From: an uncultured Psychrobacter sp.
GTDB lineage: Bacteria > Pseudomonadota > Gammaproteobacteria > Pseudomonadales > Moraxellaceae
Direction: 5' to 3'
Length of the DNA stretch: 64,000 bases
Assembly: GCF_947488565.1 (NCBI RefSeq)
Contig: NZ_CANKZC010000003.1
Span: 434,001-498,000, forward strand
Both the position numbers and the translations under genes were made by a program. Every line of letters starts with the position of its first letter. Position 1 is the stretch's first letter. The notes beneath the pieces were generated by a model that saw only the letters and a list, made by a program, of their open reading frames with translations, was not told where the DNA came from and did not search any database. Positions 36,136 through 44,797 of this stretch are shown in pieces.

Positions 36136-36564
36136 ATGAGCTATACACATCTAAGCTTAGGGGAACGATATCAGATTCATGCCCTTAGAGGGGCACGACA
36201 TAGTATTAAATTTATAGCAGGGGCGTTAGACAGAAGTTCAAGCACCATATCAAGAGAGCTTAGGCGCAATAAAAGCCTACGAGGTTACCGAGCAAAGCAT
36301 GCAGACAACACAGCTAAAGCGAGGCGAGCAAATAACGCCTTCACCATCATTTTTAACGTCTGGGACTGGGTAGTGACTAAGCTTAAACTGCAATGGAGTC
36401 CTGAGCAAATAGCAGGCATTCATAGTGGAGTCAGTCACATGAGTATCTATCGTTACTTACGGACTGATAAGAGGCAAGGCGGCACGTTATGGCAATATTT
36501 AAGACGCAAAGCCAAACCCTATCGTCAAAGGCTTACCGCTATAAGAACTATCATCATAGTTTAA
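36136..36564 (+). pseudogene. IS30-family transposase, 5' fragment
   Basis: The first 130 codons are the N-terminal part of an IS30 transposase: MSYTHLSLGERYQIHALR, the HTH with DRSSSTISRELRRN, and WSPEQIAGIHSGVSHMSIYRYL. After KPYRQR the match ends and the frame runs into unrelated sequence and a stop. The DDE catalytic domain is absent, so it is inactive. It lies between the GTPase module and the next regulator and marks a junction in the island. Confidence 0.85.
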
Positions 36565-36573
36565 AAACTTGAC

Positions 36574-37272
36574 TTACTCATTCAATAATCTAGCTAGTGA
36601 GTCCAAATCATTTTCTTGCAGATTTGATGCAAGGTCGTCTAAAAGTTGTTTTTCCTCATCAAATACAATTTTAAGATCTTTAGCATCCCTAATTCCGAGC
36701 TTGGAATTATTAGTCTTCTCCAGATTCTTACGCTGTTCGTATTTAATTCTTAGACTCACCATGAGGCTCTTAAACGGTGATGTAGGGAAGATATATTTTT
36801 TTGGAAAAGCACGAAAATTATTATCGCCTTGCTCAGTGTGTATTGTTGATTCTGAATTTGGTCCATCTTGAGAAACAAGTTTATCCCAACTACCTATTTG
36901 TGATAACCCAGTGACAAAATTTGATTTCACAAATAACGGCTCAAGCCTTTCATATAGGTCATTGGGTATCACGCCCTTCAGCTCAGTTTCAACGAGCCTT
37001 AGTGCAATAGCTTGTGACAGGCTTAATTGATTTGATTTGGTATTACTCAGTTTTTGCCATCGCCAACTATAAGGCTTGTCATCCTTACAGCATTCCACGG
37101 GTAATATATCTTCGAGCATTGTTAAGTCTCGTTGAATTGATCGCAGCTTAGTATCGATACCCTGTGTCGCTAAATGCTCTTGTATTTGTCTAGTAGAGAC
37201 GTACTTACCTTCTAATAACAACTGAATAATCAGTAACTGTCGCTTAATGATATCGGTAGAGTTATTGTTCAC
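36574..37272 (-). CDS. HTH regulator with WYL-type N-terminus but no WYL domain
   Basis: The 232-residue protein starts with the winged HTH seen at the front of WYL/YafY-type regulators: IIKRQLLIIQLLLEGKYVSTRQIQEHL, then LRSIQRDLTMLEDILPV and YSWRW. The middle (LSLSQAIALRLVETELKG) continues to look like that family, but the WYL domain is missing and the last 90 residues are a charged segment. It is divergent from the HEPN gene. A perfect 8-base inverted repeat in the shared intergenic region is a candidate operator for it. Regulation of the HEPN/FtsZ-like pair is inferred. Confidence 0.7.
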   Translation of the reverse strand: MNNNSTDIIKRQLLIIQLLLEGKYVSTRQIQEHLATQGIDTKLRSIQRDLTMLEDILPVECCKDDKPYSWRWQKLSNTKSNQLSLSQAIALRLVETELKGVIPNDLYERLEPLFVKSNFVTGLSQIGSWDKLVSQDGPNSESTIHTEQGDNNFRAFPKKYIFPTSPFKSLMVSLRIKYEQRKNLEKTNNSKLGIRDAKDLKIVFDEEKQLLDDLASNLQENDLDSLARLLNE

Positions 37273-37392
37273 GCTATCTAACCTTATTATTAATAAACTC
37301 GATTAAAGTAATAGGCTAGCAAAATAAGTGTGTATTAGAAATATAAAACAGTCATGATACGTCTTATAGTGACGCATCAAACCCTAACAATT

Positions 37393-37412
37393 ATCTAATA
37401 ATCATATTAGAT
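37393..37412. promoter_or_regulatory. Candidate operator between HTH and HEPN genes
   Basis: ATCTAATA-ATCA-TATTAGAT is a perfect 8-base inverted repeat around a 4-base spacer. It lies 75 bases before the HEPN start and 120 before the HTH gene start, so one dimeric regulator could control both directions. Confidence 0.5.
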
Positions 37413-37486
37413 GTGCTATCTTTAATTTACTTATTTAAATTGATAAGCCTGATCATTTTTTACTTAACCATTAGCAAGGACTAACC

Positions 37487-38173
37487 ATGGATGTAATAGT
37501 AAACGCTCTCAAAAAAAAGCATGCATATAACAAGCATAATGTTGGAGATGGCTTCTCATTACGCATTTATAGGGCTATAAGCTGGCTGGCTAAAGCCAAT
37601 GACTTAGCAAAAACTGAAGAGAGTGACTTGGCTTTTGTTACGCTTTGGATTAGCTTTAATGCCTTGTATGCTGATGAGTTACCGTTAAATCAAAGTAGAG
37701 GTGTATCTGATAAGTCTTCATTTAAGGATTTTATTAGAAAAATAGGTAAACATGATAAACAAGAAAGACTTTATGATTTAATTTGGAATCGTTATCCGCA
37801 GTCTATTCGCACGTTGTTGAATAATCAGTATGCTTTTACTGCATTCTGGCAATATCAAAACGGCACATTTAGTAAAAAAGCATGGGAAGAAGATTTTGAC
37901 AAAGACAAAAAGCAAGCATTAAAGTATTTGAGTGATAAAAACAACACTGATTTACTATTGACAATAGTATTCGAACGTCTCTATACCATACGCAATCAAA
38001 TAGTTCATGGCGGAGCAACTTATGCGAGCTCAGTTAATCGTAAACAAGTTAAGGACGCGGTTAATATTTTAGGAGACTTTTTGCCTTTAATTATAGATAT
38101 TATGATGAACCATCCTGAACAGGATTGGGGTAGGCCATTTTACCCGCCTGTTGATGAGGCGTCATTTGAATAG
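37487..38173 (+). CDS. HEPN-domain protein, putative RNase
   Basis: The 228-residue protein has the pattern of HEPN-superfamily proteins: an N-terminal helical part with FVTLWISFNALYAD, and the C-terminal RxxxxH motif as RNQIVHGG, the catalytic signature of HEPN RNases. Overall it looks like the Apea-like or RiboL-PSP-HEPN class. HEPN proteins act as ribonuclease toxins or defence effectors. It is divergent from an HTH regulator and followed 180 bases later by an FtsZ-C-domain-like gene on the same strand; the analogous gene at 57.2 kb also follows a nuclease. Confidence 0.72.
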   Translation: MDVIVNALKKKHAYNKHNVGDGFSLRIYRAISWLAKANDLAKTEESDLAFVTLWISFNALYADELPLNQSRGVSDKSSFKDFIRKIGKHDKQERLYDLIWNRYPQSIRTLLNNQYAFTAFWQYQNGTFSKKAWEEDFDKDKKQALKYLSDKNNTDLLLTIVFERLYTIRNQIVHGGATYASSVNRKQVKDAVNILGDFLPLIIDIMMNHPEQDWGRPFYPPVDEASFE

Positions 38174-38353
38174 TCTGTATTGGCAAGCCTATATGCTATA
38201 AATAAATAGCTTACTCATTTCATCGTGATGATTTAATAGAGTGAATAACTTCAAAAATATTAGCAAAATTTGCTTGCCCAATATTTTATAGCTTTATACA
38301 GATTAGGCTTTAACAGTTGCTAAGCGCTTTAATTAACATCAAGGAGTTTTAAG

Positions 38354-39100
38354 TTGGAAAATAACCCAGGAGATAATAATAACTCAACTATTGACCCGTG
38401 GATAAGTGAGCTAAGTGCATAGGCTGATGTATTTGACATCTCTGCAAATACAATGTCTCAAGCGAAAAGTGAGCGTTTAAATAAAGAAAGGCGCTGGTTA
38501 GATAGTATTGCTATTAGTACTTTATATGCATTAGAAAAAGATAACTACAGTTTAACCGAATTTGCATTTTTTATTGTCAGCGATGATTGGGATCAACAAT
38601 CTCTCATCAGTTTAAAAGATAAGACAGGAGCATTATTGTTAATTGGCTTACAAACTACTAACTATTGTATTGGCAATCTTGATGTGGCGGATAGTATCAT
38701 CCGTTGTAAGCCTGATGAGGTGCAACAAGTGATGAAAGTATTTGAAGTTCTCTCAAATAGACGCAATGATCTAGCAACTATAGACTTTAATATCATAAAA
38801 GAGACATTGCAACATACTGAACCTGCTCAGTTTATACAGTCTATTAGGATGGGTAATGATCGATTAGATAGGGTGGAGCAGGCAATTACTGAAACACTTA
38901 GTCAAATTCCTGAAAATATTAGTATTAATTTACTAATACTTAGAATCAAAGCTGATAGTGTGTTATCGCTTAATAAGTTCAGTGTTATAGAAAGTGCTAT
39001 ATACAATCAGTTTGAAGATAATATAAGTTTTTGGTGCGCTCCTATTCGTATTGATGAGCCTGACTGTTGTTGGATAGAAGGTATATATGGAGTTGCATAG
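38354..39100 (+). pseudogene. FtsZ C-terminal-domain-like protein, copy 1, with internal amber codon
   Basis: The frame starts at TTG 38354 after AAGGAG, hits TAG at 38420-38422 and continues in the same frame to 39100. Downstream of the stop an ATG at 38453 allows a 215-residue product. The sequence is a paralogue of the protein at 57191-57817: both share FIVSDDW, LK-K--A--L-GLQT, IIRC/VIRC-PDEV. The last 100 residues follow the order of FtsZ after its T7 loop: a short strand ending IDF, helix, MGNDRLDRVEQAI, strand INLLILRI, LSL, then a helix and strands near the end. The GTP-binding tubulin signature (GGGTGTG) is missing. Function is unknown. One base change (CAG to TAG) would explain the stop. 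Confidence 0.6.
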
Positions 39101-39189
39101 GCTGATCGTGTGGTAATATTACTTATATTCAGAAAAGTGAGGGTTGGCTGTATTTTGTTGGAGTCAAAGAGTTTTATACTAAATAGCTT
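39101..39189. other. Short non-coding stretch before IS3 remnant
   Basis: No supported feature. Base composition resembles the decayed IS sequence that follows. Confidence 0.3.
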
Positions 39190-39634
39190 GTATGTTATGC
39201 AATGAACGAGCGTATGACAACAAACTTAGTTTGCTGTGCACTCAGTATGATATATCAAGAACAAACGACCCAGTCATGAGCTAATTATGTATTCTGATAA
39301 AGTGCGTCAGTATTATAGCAATGAATATTATTATCAAGCAGCATAAGTTTAAAGGCTCATCTCTGGCAGGGTAGCTGCTTTTATAACGCTCCGATAAAGA
39401 GACTAAACTATGCAGCTTAATTAGATATCTTAGACTTAGGATGATTACCATGTTAGCGATATTGAATTAGTCATGCTTGAATGAGTGGATTGATTCAATA
39501 AAACACGACCTCATAACAAAATCGGTTATGTGTCACCTTTTGAGTCTGAAAAACGGTGTTATGATAATTTACTTAAGTCAGTCATTGCAGCTTGACTTAA
39601 GTAAATCAGCCTCCGTTAAAGTCGGGGCGGTTCA
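39190..39634 (+). pseudogene. IS3-family transposase (OrfB) remnant with right end
   Basis: Pieces of the IS3 OrfB integrase core are visible in shifting frames: MNERMTTNLVCCALSM near 39202, a SDK-x-R-Q-Y-Y-S segment, YNAPIKRLN, and finally RPHNKIGYVSPFE ending at a stop at 39593-39595. The sequence AAAGTCGGGGCGGTTCA ending at 39634 is typical of an IS3-family right terminal repeat. The left half is missing and there are many stops, so it is an old remnant. It sits between the FtsZ-like gene and the viperin gene. Confidence 0.75.
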
Positions 39635-39754
39635 ATACGGTTTATCTGCTTAATTTACTAACTGCATTTTTCATGAAAGTTGCTGATTACTTTTTCTTCG
39701 AATGGTTGGTAAAAAATGATTTAGTCTTTTATACAGAGTGTCATATAAAGTAAT

Positions 39755-40663
39755 TTAAGAAACTTGATGTGAGGAAATCAAATTATTTCTATAGCGATTA
39801 TGGAACTTGTTAGCATCAAACTTTGTCTCATCGAGAGCTTTATCAATTCCAATGTTTATGATTGGGCGGCTGTAGCTATATCCATTACCAAGAATAGAGT
39901 TCTGAAAGAACCTTCCTATAGGATCAATCATTAGATAAGAATCAGTCATCTCGTCATTATTTTCAGAAGAAATGATATCCTCGAACTTACTATGACGTTG
40001 TACAAACTGAATAAAGTCATATTGAGATATCTCATTTTCTCGAGTAACAACTGGTAATACTTTAAACACTTTCCATTTGTTAGGTGAAGCCTTGTCAATG
40101 AATGTTGATAAATTTTCTAATCGATTCAGGCTACTGACTACAGTGTTAATTTTAATGTCTATGCTGGGATTAAGTTTTTTAATATGATTGATATTTGTAA
40201 GTACTTTGTTAGTATTCATTACGCTATTTTTTTCTGTCCTACCGATTTCTATATTAGTAGCATTTTCCAGAGAGTCGACACTAAAACCAATACTACCGAA
40301 GCTATCTGCTATGAGCTCGATTAACTCATCATTCAATCGACTACCATTTGTGATTGCAGATAAGTTAAATTGGCGTTGTTTTGCCTGATGAATAATTTTT
40401 GTAACCTTTCTAAGGTTCAAAAATGTTTCGCCACCGACCAGATTCAGTCGAATGCTCTCAAACTTAGTTAAATATTTATTATTTAAGATTGAGGGAAGTT
40501 TTTGAATTTCATCCATTAACTTACTAACCGATTCTTCGTTATTCATCAGCTCGTTGTTTTGTTTGTCCCATTTAGCGAAGCAGTAGTTGCAACGATGATT
40601 GCAAGCCTCCGTAATGTGCCAATTTACTATCAATTCCTTCTGGTATTTAGTTTCGTTGTCCAT
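39755..40663 (-). CDS. Prokaryotic viperin (pVip), antiviral radical SAM enzyme
   Basis: The 302-residue radical SAM protein has the iron-sulfur cluster motif CNHRCNYC (C21, C25, C28) within NWHITEACNHRC, the LVGGETFL motif, GFSVDSLENATN followed by IGR, KINTVV and a C-terminal half that follows human viperin closely in order: WKVFKVLP, then SYLMIDPIGRF, PIINIGIDKAL and FDANKF. Viperins make 3'-deoxy-3',4'-didehydro nucleotides from NTPs, which terminate RNA chains in phages. No nucleotide kinase gene, the usual companion of some pVips, is adjacent. The ATG at 40663 has AAGGA before it. It is alone in its transcript. Confidence 0.9.
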   Translation of the reverse strand: MDNETKYQKELIVNWHITEACNHRCNYCFAKWDKQNNELMNNEESVSKLMDEIQKLPSILNNKYLTKFESIRLNLVGGETFLNLRKVTKIIHQAKQRQFNLSAITNGSRLNDELIELIADSFGSIGFSVDSLENATNIEIGRTEKNSVMNTNKVLTNINHIKKLNPSIDIKINTVVSSLNRLENLSTFIDKASPNKWKVFKVLPVVTRENEISQYDFIQFVQRHSKFEDIISSENNDEMTDSYLMIDPIGRFFQNSILGNGYSYSRPIINIGIDKALDETKFDANKFHNRYRNNLISSHQVS

Positions 40664-40963
40664 AACTGTCCTTGTTTTATATCAACATTCATTTTTTTCT
40701 TGAACGTGAATGATCGAATATTACAACGCATTCATCAAATAATAGAATATGTATCTTAGTAGGTTAATCAGAAAATCACATGAGATTCTGCTTATAGATA
40801 TATTAGCGCCAACTTACACCCTTATAGTTTGAGAATAGTCTTGCTGGTACTTGACTGCTATAATTGCAGATATTTATAAGATTTAAGGACGAAAACAATC
40901 AAGTGAAGAAGAGCATTTTTGATTGTTTGAAGCTAATATTAATAATATTGATTGTCATCACAT
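40664..40963. other. Intergenic region upstream of viperin
   Basis: Three hundred bases containing the viperin promoter region. I see no convincing gene, hairpin or operator. Confidence 0.4.
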
Positions 40964-41554
40964 CTAAGAGACCAGCTTTAAACGTCTTTTTCCATTAGGA
41001 ATATGAGCTATTATAGTATCCATAAGAGCATTTAGATTGTAGCCTTTATCAGCTGAATAATAGACGGGTTTTTTAATTTTGAGAGAGGTCGCTTCATAAA
41101 GTCGATTTTGTGTGGAAGCTGCTTTATCCTTAAGAAAGTGCAATAGCTTTTTTTCAGGCTTGTTAGTAGTTCTATTCCAAGATCTTCCACTCATCGCCAT
41201 ATCGGCTTTATTAATTGCTACAATGACACGCTTTGGTTGTATGTTTTTAAGAATAACCTGTTCTAATAGTCGATAGGATGTACCCATATCCCTAGAGGAG
41301 CCGTCGAGTATAACTAGTACTAAATCTATAAAACCCCATTGACCATTGTCATGAGTATAAGTTTGACAGAGGTTATCTGTAATCCTTTTAGCATGACTCT
41401 TGTCGCTCGCTACGCCATCTCCCAAACCTGGGCTATCCCATATTCTTAATGAGTCATTTAACTCATAGTGACCGACTTGCATAGTCTCAGGATCGACACC
41501 TTCTCCAACTTTAGCTATTTTCCCGCCGAAAAGAGCGTTTAATGTATTGATCAA
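40964..41554 (-). pseudogene. YfjP/YkfA-type GTPase, N-terminally truncated
   Basis: About 196 codons correspond to the GTPase domain of the YfjP/YkfA/YeeP family after the P-loop. Visible are G3 WDSPGLGDG and the G4 motif NKAD (in IVAINKADMAM). The sequence begins at INTLNALFGGKIAKVG, where complete homologues have G-K-S-S-L-I-N-A-L; the P-loop upstream is lost and no frame supplies it. The C-terminal part normally present in this family is also missing. It cannot bind GTP normally, so it is a remnant, probably of a cryptic prophage or island gene. Confidence 0.75.
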
Positions 41555-41842
41555 ACGAGAAAATAATTATATTAGAAGCTCTGCAAGACGATGAGTAACC
41601 ATTGACAATAACTGACATATAACTGGGTAGGTAGATGTGAGTGAGTCAATGGAATTTTTAAGGTTATTCGAATCAGATGACTGAATGAATAAATTCCACG
41701 ACTCGTTTAAACGGCTGATCAATGTTTTAGAGAAGAAAATATTGAATATGTCATTATTGGTACAGTTGCATACTCAGAGGAAAGGTTTTGCAATTCATTA
41801 TGATTACTCTCTTTGTTTGTAGATAATTAATGACTTCATGAT
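41555..41842. other. Non-coding remnant region
   Basis: Nearly 300 bases between the truncated GTPase and the lipoprotein gene; I find no P-loop or other piece of the missing GTPase part in any frame. Confidence 0.4.
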
Positions 41843-42526
41843 CTAATCAAAATAACAAGTGATTGTCTTGTTCTGTCTGTCGTATTCAGCCTTAGATTCA
41901 TATAGGCTACCATCCATCCAATCTTCAACTTGACGACCTTTGAAGTTAGGCCAAATACTATTTATATCAGCGTCTCCTGCAAACTTTAAAACTTCTTTGC
42001 CGCCTTCAGACTCAGGTCTAAATTTATAATGATATTCTGCCAAAGGTTGACCACGGTAGAAAACATTGTCTCTAAACTTAAAATGATACTCAGTATATTC
42101 GTAATTTGTGTCCATGTTGACACTGTCAAGAAGACGATCAAAGCCAGGATGCCATTGTGACCTAGGTGTAACATAAAACTCATAGGTGTCACCTGTGACA
42201 GAATCCGCGACTGGCAGATCTCGAACGGCTTTAATATTAGCAACCATCTGTTGATTTAGAAGTCCAATTTTCTGATAGTCAGCAGAGCTATCTCCAATAC
42301 AACCGTCTTCCATCCAACCAAACATATGATAGGCATTTGCTAGCTCTTGTCGATTTTTTGATTTGTTAGATTTAGCATAATCTTCAAAAGCAGTTTTAAA
42401 GCCACCGACAGTTTCAGTAGCAGCATTACTTACAGATTGCGTGACCGCATTAGTTTGGGCGCAACCGACCAAAATAAAAGTTGCACTAAAAAGAGAAGTA
42501 ACTAGCAGTGAAGAATGGATACTCAT
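41843..42526 (-). CDS. Putative lipoprotein of unknown function
   Basis: The 227-residue protein starts with a lipoprotein signal peptide: hydrophobic residues 6-20 and the lipobox LVGC, with the lipidated Cys at about residue 22. The mature part is soluble and rich in Asp, Tyr and Trp (for example ELANAYHMFGWMEDGCIGD) with two further Cys. I recognise no family. It is monocistronic on the minus strand. Attachment to a membrane and periplasmic location are inferred from the lipobox; the residue after Cys is Ala, so outer membrane sorting is likely. Confidence 0.75.
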   Translation of the reverse strand: MSIHSSLLVTSLFSATFILVGCAQTNAVTQSVSNAATETVGGFKTAFEDYAKSNKSKNRQELANAYHMFGWMEDGCIGDSSADYQKIGLLNQQMVANIKAVRDLPVADSVTGDTYEFYVTPRSQWHPGFDRLLDSVNMDTNYEYTEYHFKFRDNVFYRGQPLAEYHYKFRPESEGGKEVLKFAGDADINSIWPNFKGRQVEDWMDGSLYESKAEYDRQNKTITCYFD

Positions 42527-42878
42527 AAAAATACCTGTTAAATATGTTGAGCTTTGGATTGATGTTGATTAAAGGATACTATAAATTGTTAAACAGTTGT
42601 CAGTTTTTTGAATCTTTTAATGAGTAATAGTTAGGCTAGCCTATGAATAATAGATAACTGTATTTTTGCAAAATTTTGATTCTACAGCCATTATCAAACA
42701 GGCATTGTTACTTAGTAAAAAGAGTAAGGTGTTTGTGAATATAGATCCCATTCAATGTTAAGTATAATTATTGGTTGGAAATTTACAGTTTCATAGTATT
42801 ATTCAAAACCCTCACGACAACCATCGTCGTCTACCTTTTATTCGCTCTTGAGTTTTCAAGTACGCTATCTCTACAATC
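42527..42878. other. Divergent intergenic region
   Basis: About 350 bases between the lipoprotein gene (leftward) and umuC (rightward). I see no LexA-type or other clear SOS box, and no small gene. Confidence 0.4.
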
Positions 42879-42930
42879 AAAGGCATCTCTGATCACGTAA
42901 ATACTCGTGATTGGTTATGCCTTTTTTATA
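42879..42930 (+). terminator. Terminator-like hairpin upstream of umuC
   Basis: AAAGGCAT (42879-42886) pairs with ATGCCTTT (42917-42924) and ATCACG with CGTGAT inside it, separated by symmetric 5-base internal loops; a T-run follows. It lies only 25 bases before the umuC start, so it is either the end of an upstream element or an attenuator in the leader. Confidence 0.6.
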
Positions 42931-42954
42931 TGCCATCCACCTACTGAGACCACC

Positions 42955-44271
42955 ATGTATGCGCTCGTTGATTGCAATAGCTTTTATGCCAACTGTGAGA
43001 AGCTCTTTCGTCCTGACCTAAGAGGTAAGGCGGTGGTTGTTCTCTCTAATAATGACGGCTGCGTGGTAGCGCGTTCAAGCGAGGCAAAGCGACTTGGTAT
43101 CAAGATGGGCGTACCATACTTTCAGGTTAAATACTTCTGCGCGCAAAACGATGTTACCGTCTTTAGCTCTAACTACACCCTCTATGCCGATATGTCTCAC
43201 AGAGTCATGAGCACCCTTGAGAAACTGTGTCTTACCGTTGAAGTCTACTCTATCGATGAAGCCTTTTTATACTTAGCCGATTATCCGACTGCTATGACGG
43301 ATCTTGATAGCTATGAGCGTAAGCTCAAAAGCATCGTTGAGCAGTACACCGGTATTCCGGTATGTGTGGGTATGGGTAGTACTAAAACCATGGCAAAGCT
43401 TGCCAACTATGCCGCTAAAAAGCACCCCGCCACTAAAGGCGTTTGCGTGCTAGATAACCTTCGATGGATAAGACGCATCATGCAGATCACCGATGTTGGT
43501 GAGGTCTAAGGCGTGGGTCGTCGTTACAAGGTCAGACTTAATAAGATGGGTATTCATACGGTTTATCAACTCGCCATCTGTGAGCCTGCGAAAATAAGAC
43601 AACACTTTGGGGTAGTGCTAGAGCGCACTTGCTTAGAGCTAAATGGTCAAAGCTGTCTTGGTATCGAAGCACTAGAAGCTAAAAAGCAGATCATCTCCTC
43701 TCGTTCTTTCTCCACTTGTATTACTTGCCCTGATGAGCTGAGCCAAGCAGTCTGTAGTCATGCAGCAAAAGCGGCAAGCAAACTACGTAAACAAGACAGC
43801 GTTTGTCACTATTTAAGCGTCTTTGCTAAGAATAGTCCGTTTAGTAAGACCGAGAGCTATACCTTCATATCTGGTCAATGTCAGTTTATAACGCCTACCG
43901 CTGATACCAGAGTGATGGTAGCGGCAGCTCGGCAAATACTGACGCAGATATTTAAAAAAGATGTTCGCTACGCGAAAGCGGGCGTTATGCTCTTTGATAT
44001 CTGCTCGCATGATGAGGTACAGCCTGATTTGTTTGCACAAAGTGATAGTGGCTATAGAACTAGCGAACAATGCACTCAAAGTGCTAAAAGTGCAGAGGTC
44101 ATTGCAGTGGTGGATAAGCTCAATAAAAGGTATGGCCAAAACAGTAGTCAGCAAGCTGCTGTGTTTATCGCTAGTGAGGGAATAAAGGATAAGCAGTCAT
44201 GGCAGATGAGCCGGGATATGCTATCGCCTTGCTATACCACGAATATTAAGCAAATACCCAAAGTAGATTAA
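42955..44271 (+). pseudogene. umuC: DNA polymerase V catalytic subunit, interrupted by stop
   Basis: The frame encodes a Y-family polymerase: MYALVDCNSFYANCEKLFRP, NNDGCVVARSSEAK, the catalytic VYSIDEAFLYL, VCVGMGSTKTMAKLAN. A TAA at 43507-43509 breaks the frame inside GEV-stop-GVGRR, where intact homologues have Trp; the frame is otherwise continuous through the little-finger domain to 44271 (439 codons in all, normal length). Changing Trp TGG to TAA needs two base changes, so this is not a simple sequencing slip. The N-terminal piece alone lacks DNA-binding parts. ATG 42955 is the start because the conserved MYALVD begins there. umuD follows 16 bases later. Confidence 0.88.
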
Positions 44272-44287
44272 ACCAGAGGTGGACTCA

Positions 44288-44713
44288 ATGACGGTTAAGA
44301 TAATAGGTAGGCTCACCGATGAAGGTGAGACAGTATTGCTCTCGCTTTATAACGATAGAGTCAAAGCAGGCTTTCCAAGCCCAGCGACGGACTATGTGCA
44401 AAACCGTATTGATCTAAACACACTGCTTATTCATAGCCCAACGACAACCTACTTAGTGGAAGTTGAAGGCGACAGCATGATCGATATTGGTATCTATCCT
44501 AATGATATCTTGATTGTAGATCGCTCACTAAGTGCTAGGAATAAAGACATTGTCATTGCACTGGTCGATGACGGCTTTACCGCCAAGCAGCTGATACTTG
44601 GTGAGCATATTATCTTACGAGCCCATAATGAGAACTATGCAGATATCGTGGTGAAAGGGTCGCTTGAGCTGTTTGGGGTGGTGGTGAGTAGTGTTAGGCG
44701 GTTTAAGAGGTGA
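44288..44713 (+). CDS. umuD: UmuD-type translesion polymerase V autoprotease
   Basis: The 141-residue S24 peptidase has the self-cleavage site in KAGFPSPATDY (Ala-Gly), the nucleophile Ser in EGDSMIDIGI and the general base Lys in FTAKQL. After RecA-stimulated cleavage UmuD' joins UmuC to form polymerase V. ATG 44288 is the start, with AGAGGTGG just upstream; a GTG at 44279 is less likely. The gene order umuC-umuD is the reverse of E. coli. Its partner umuC is broken, so this UmuD may serve another UmuC elsewhere or be on the way to loss. Confidence 0.88.
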   Translation: MTVKIIGRLTDEGETVLLSLYNDRVKAGFPSPATDYVQNRIDLNTLLIHSPTTTYLVEVEGDSMIDIGIYPNDILIVDRSLSARNKDIVIALVDDGFTAKQLILGEHIILRAHNENYADIVVKGSLELFGVVVSSVRRFKR

Positions 44714-44797
44714 GTGTAATAGGTTAGTACGATTTATAGGTTAGGCAGTTAAAAGTGCCGTATCTAGAAATTTGGCTATGAGTTTATACGAATAGCA

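Noticed and set aside
38420..38422. TAG read as pyrrolysine or a programmed readthrough site
   Set aside because: Nothing in the window suggests pyrrolysine machinery or a readthrough context, and other genes in this island carry random stops too; mutation is simpler.
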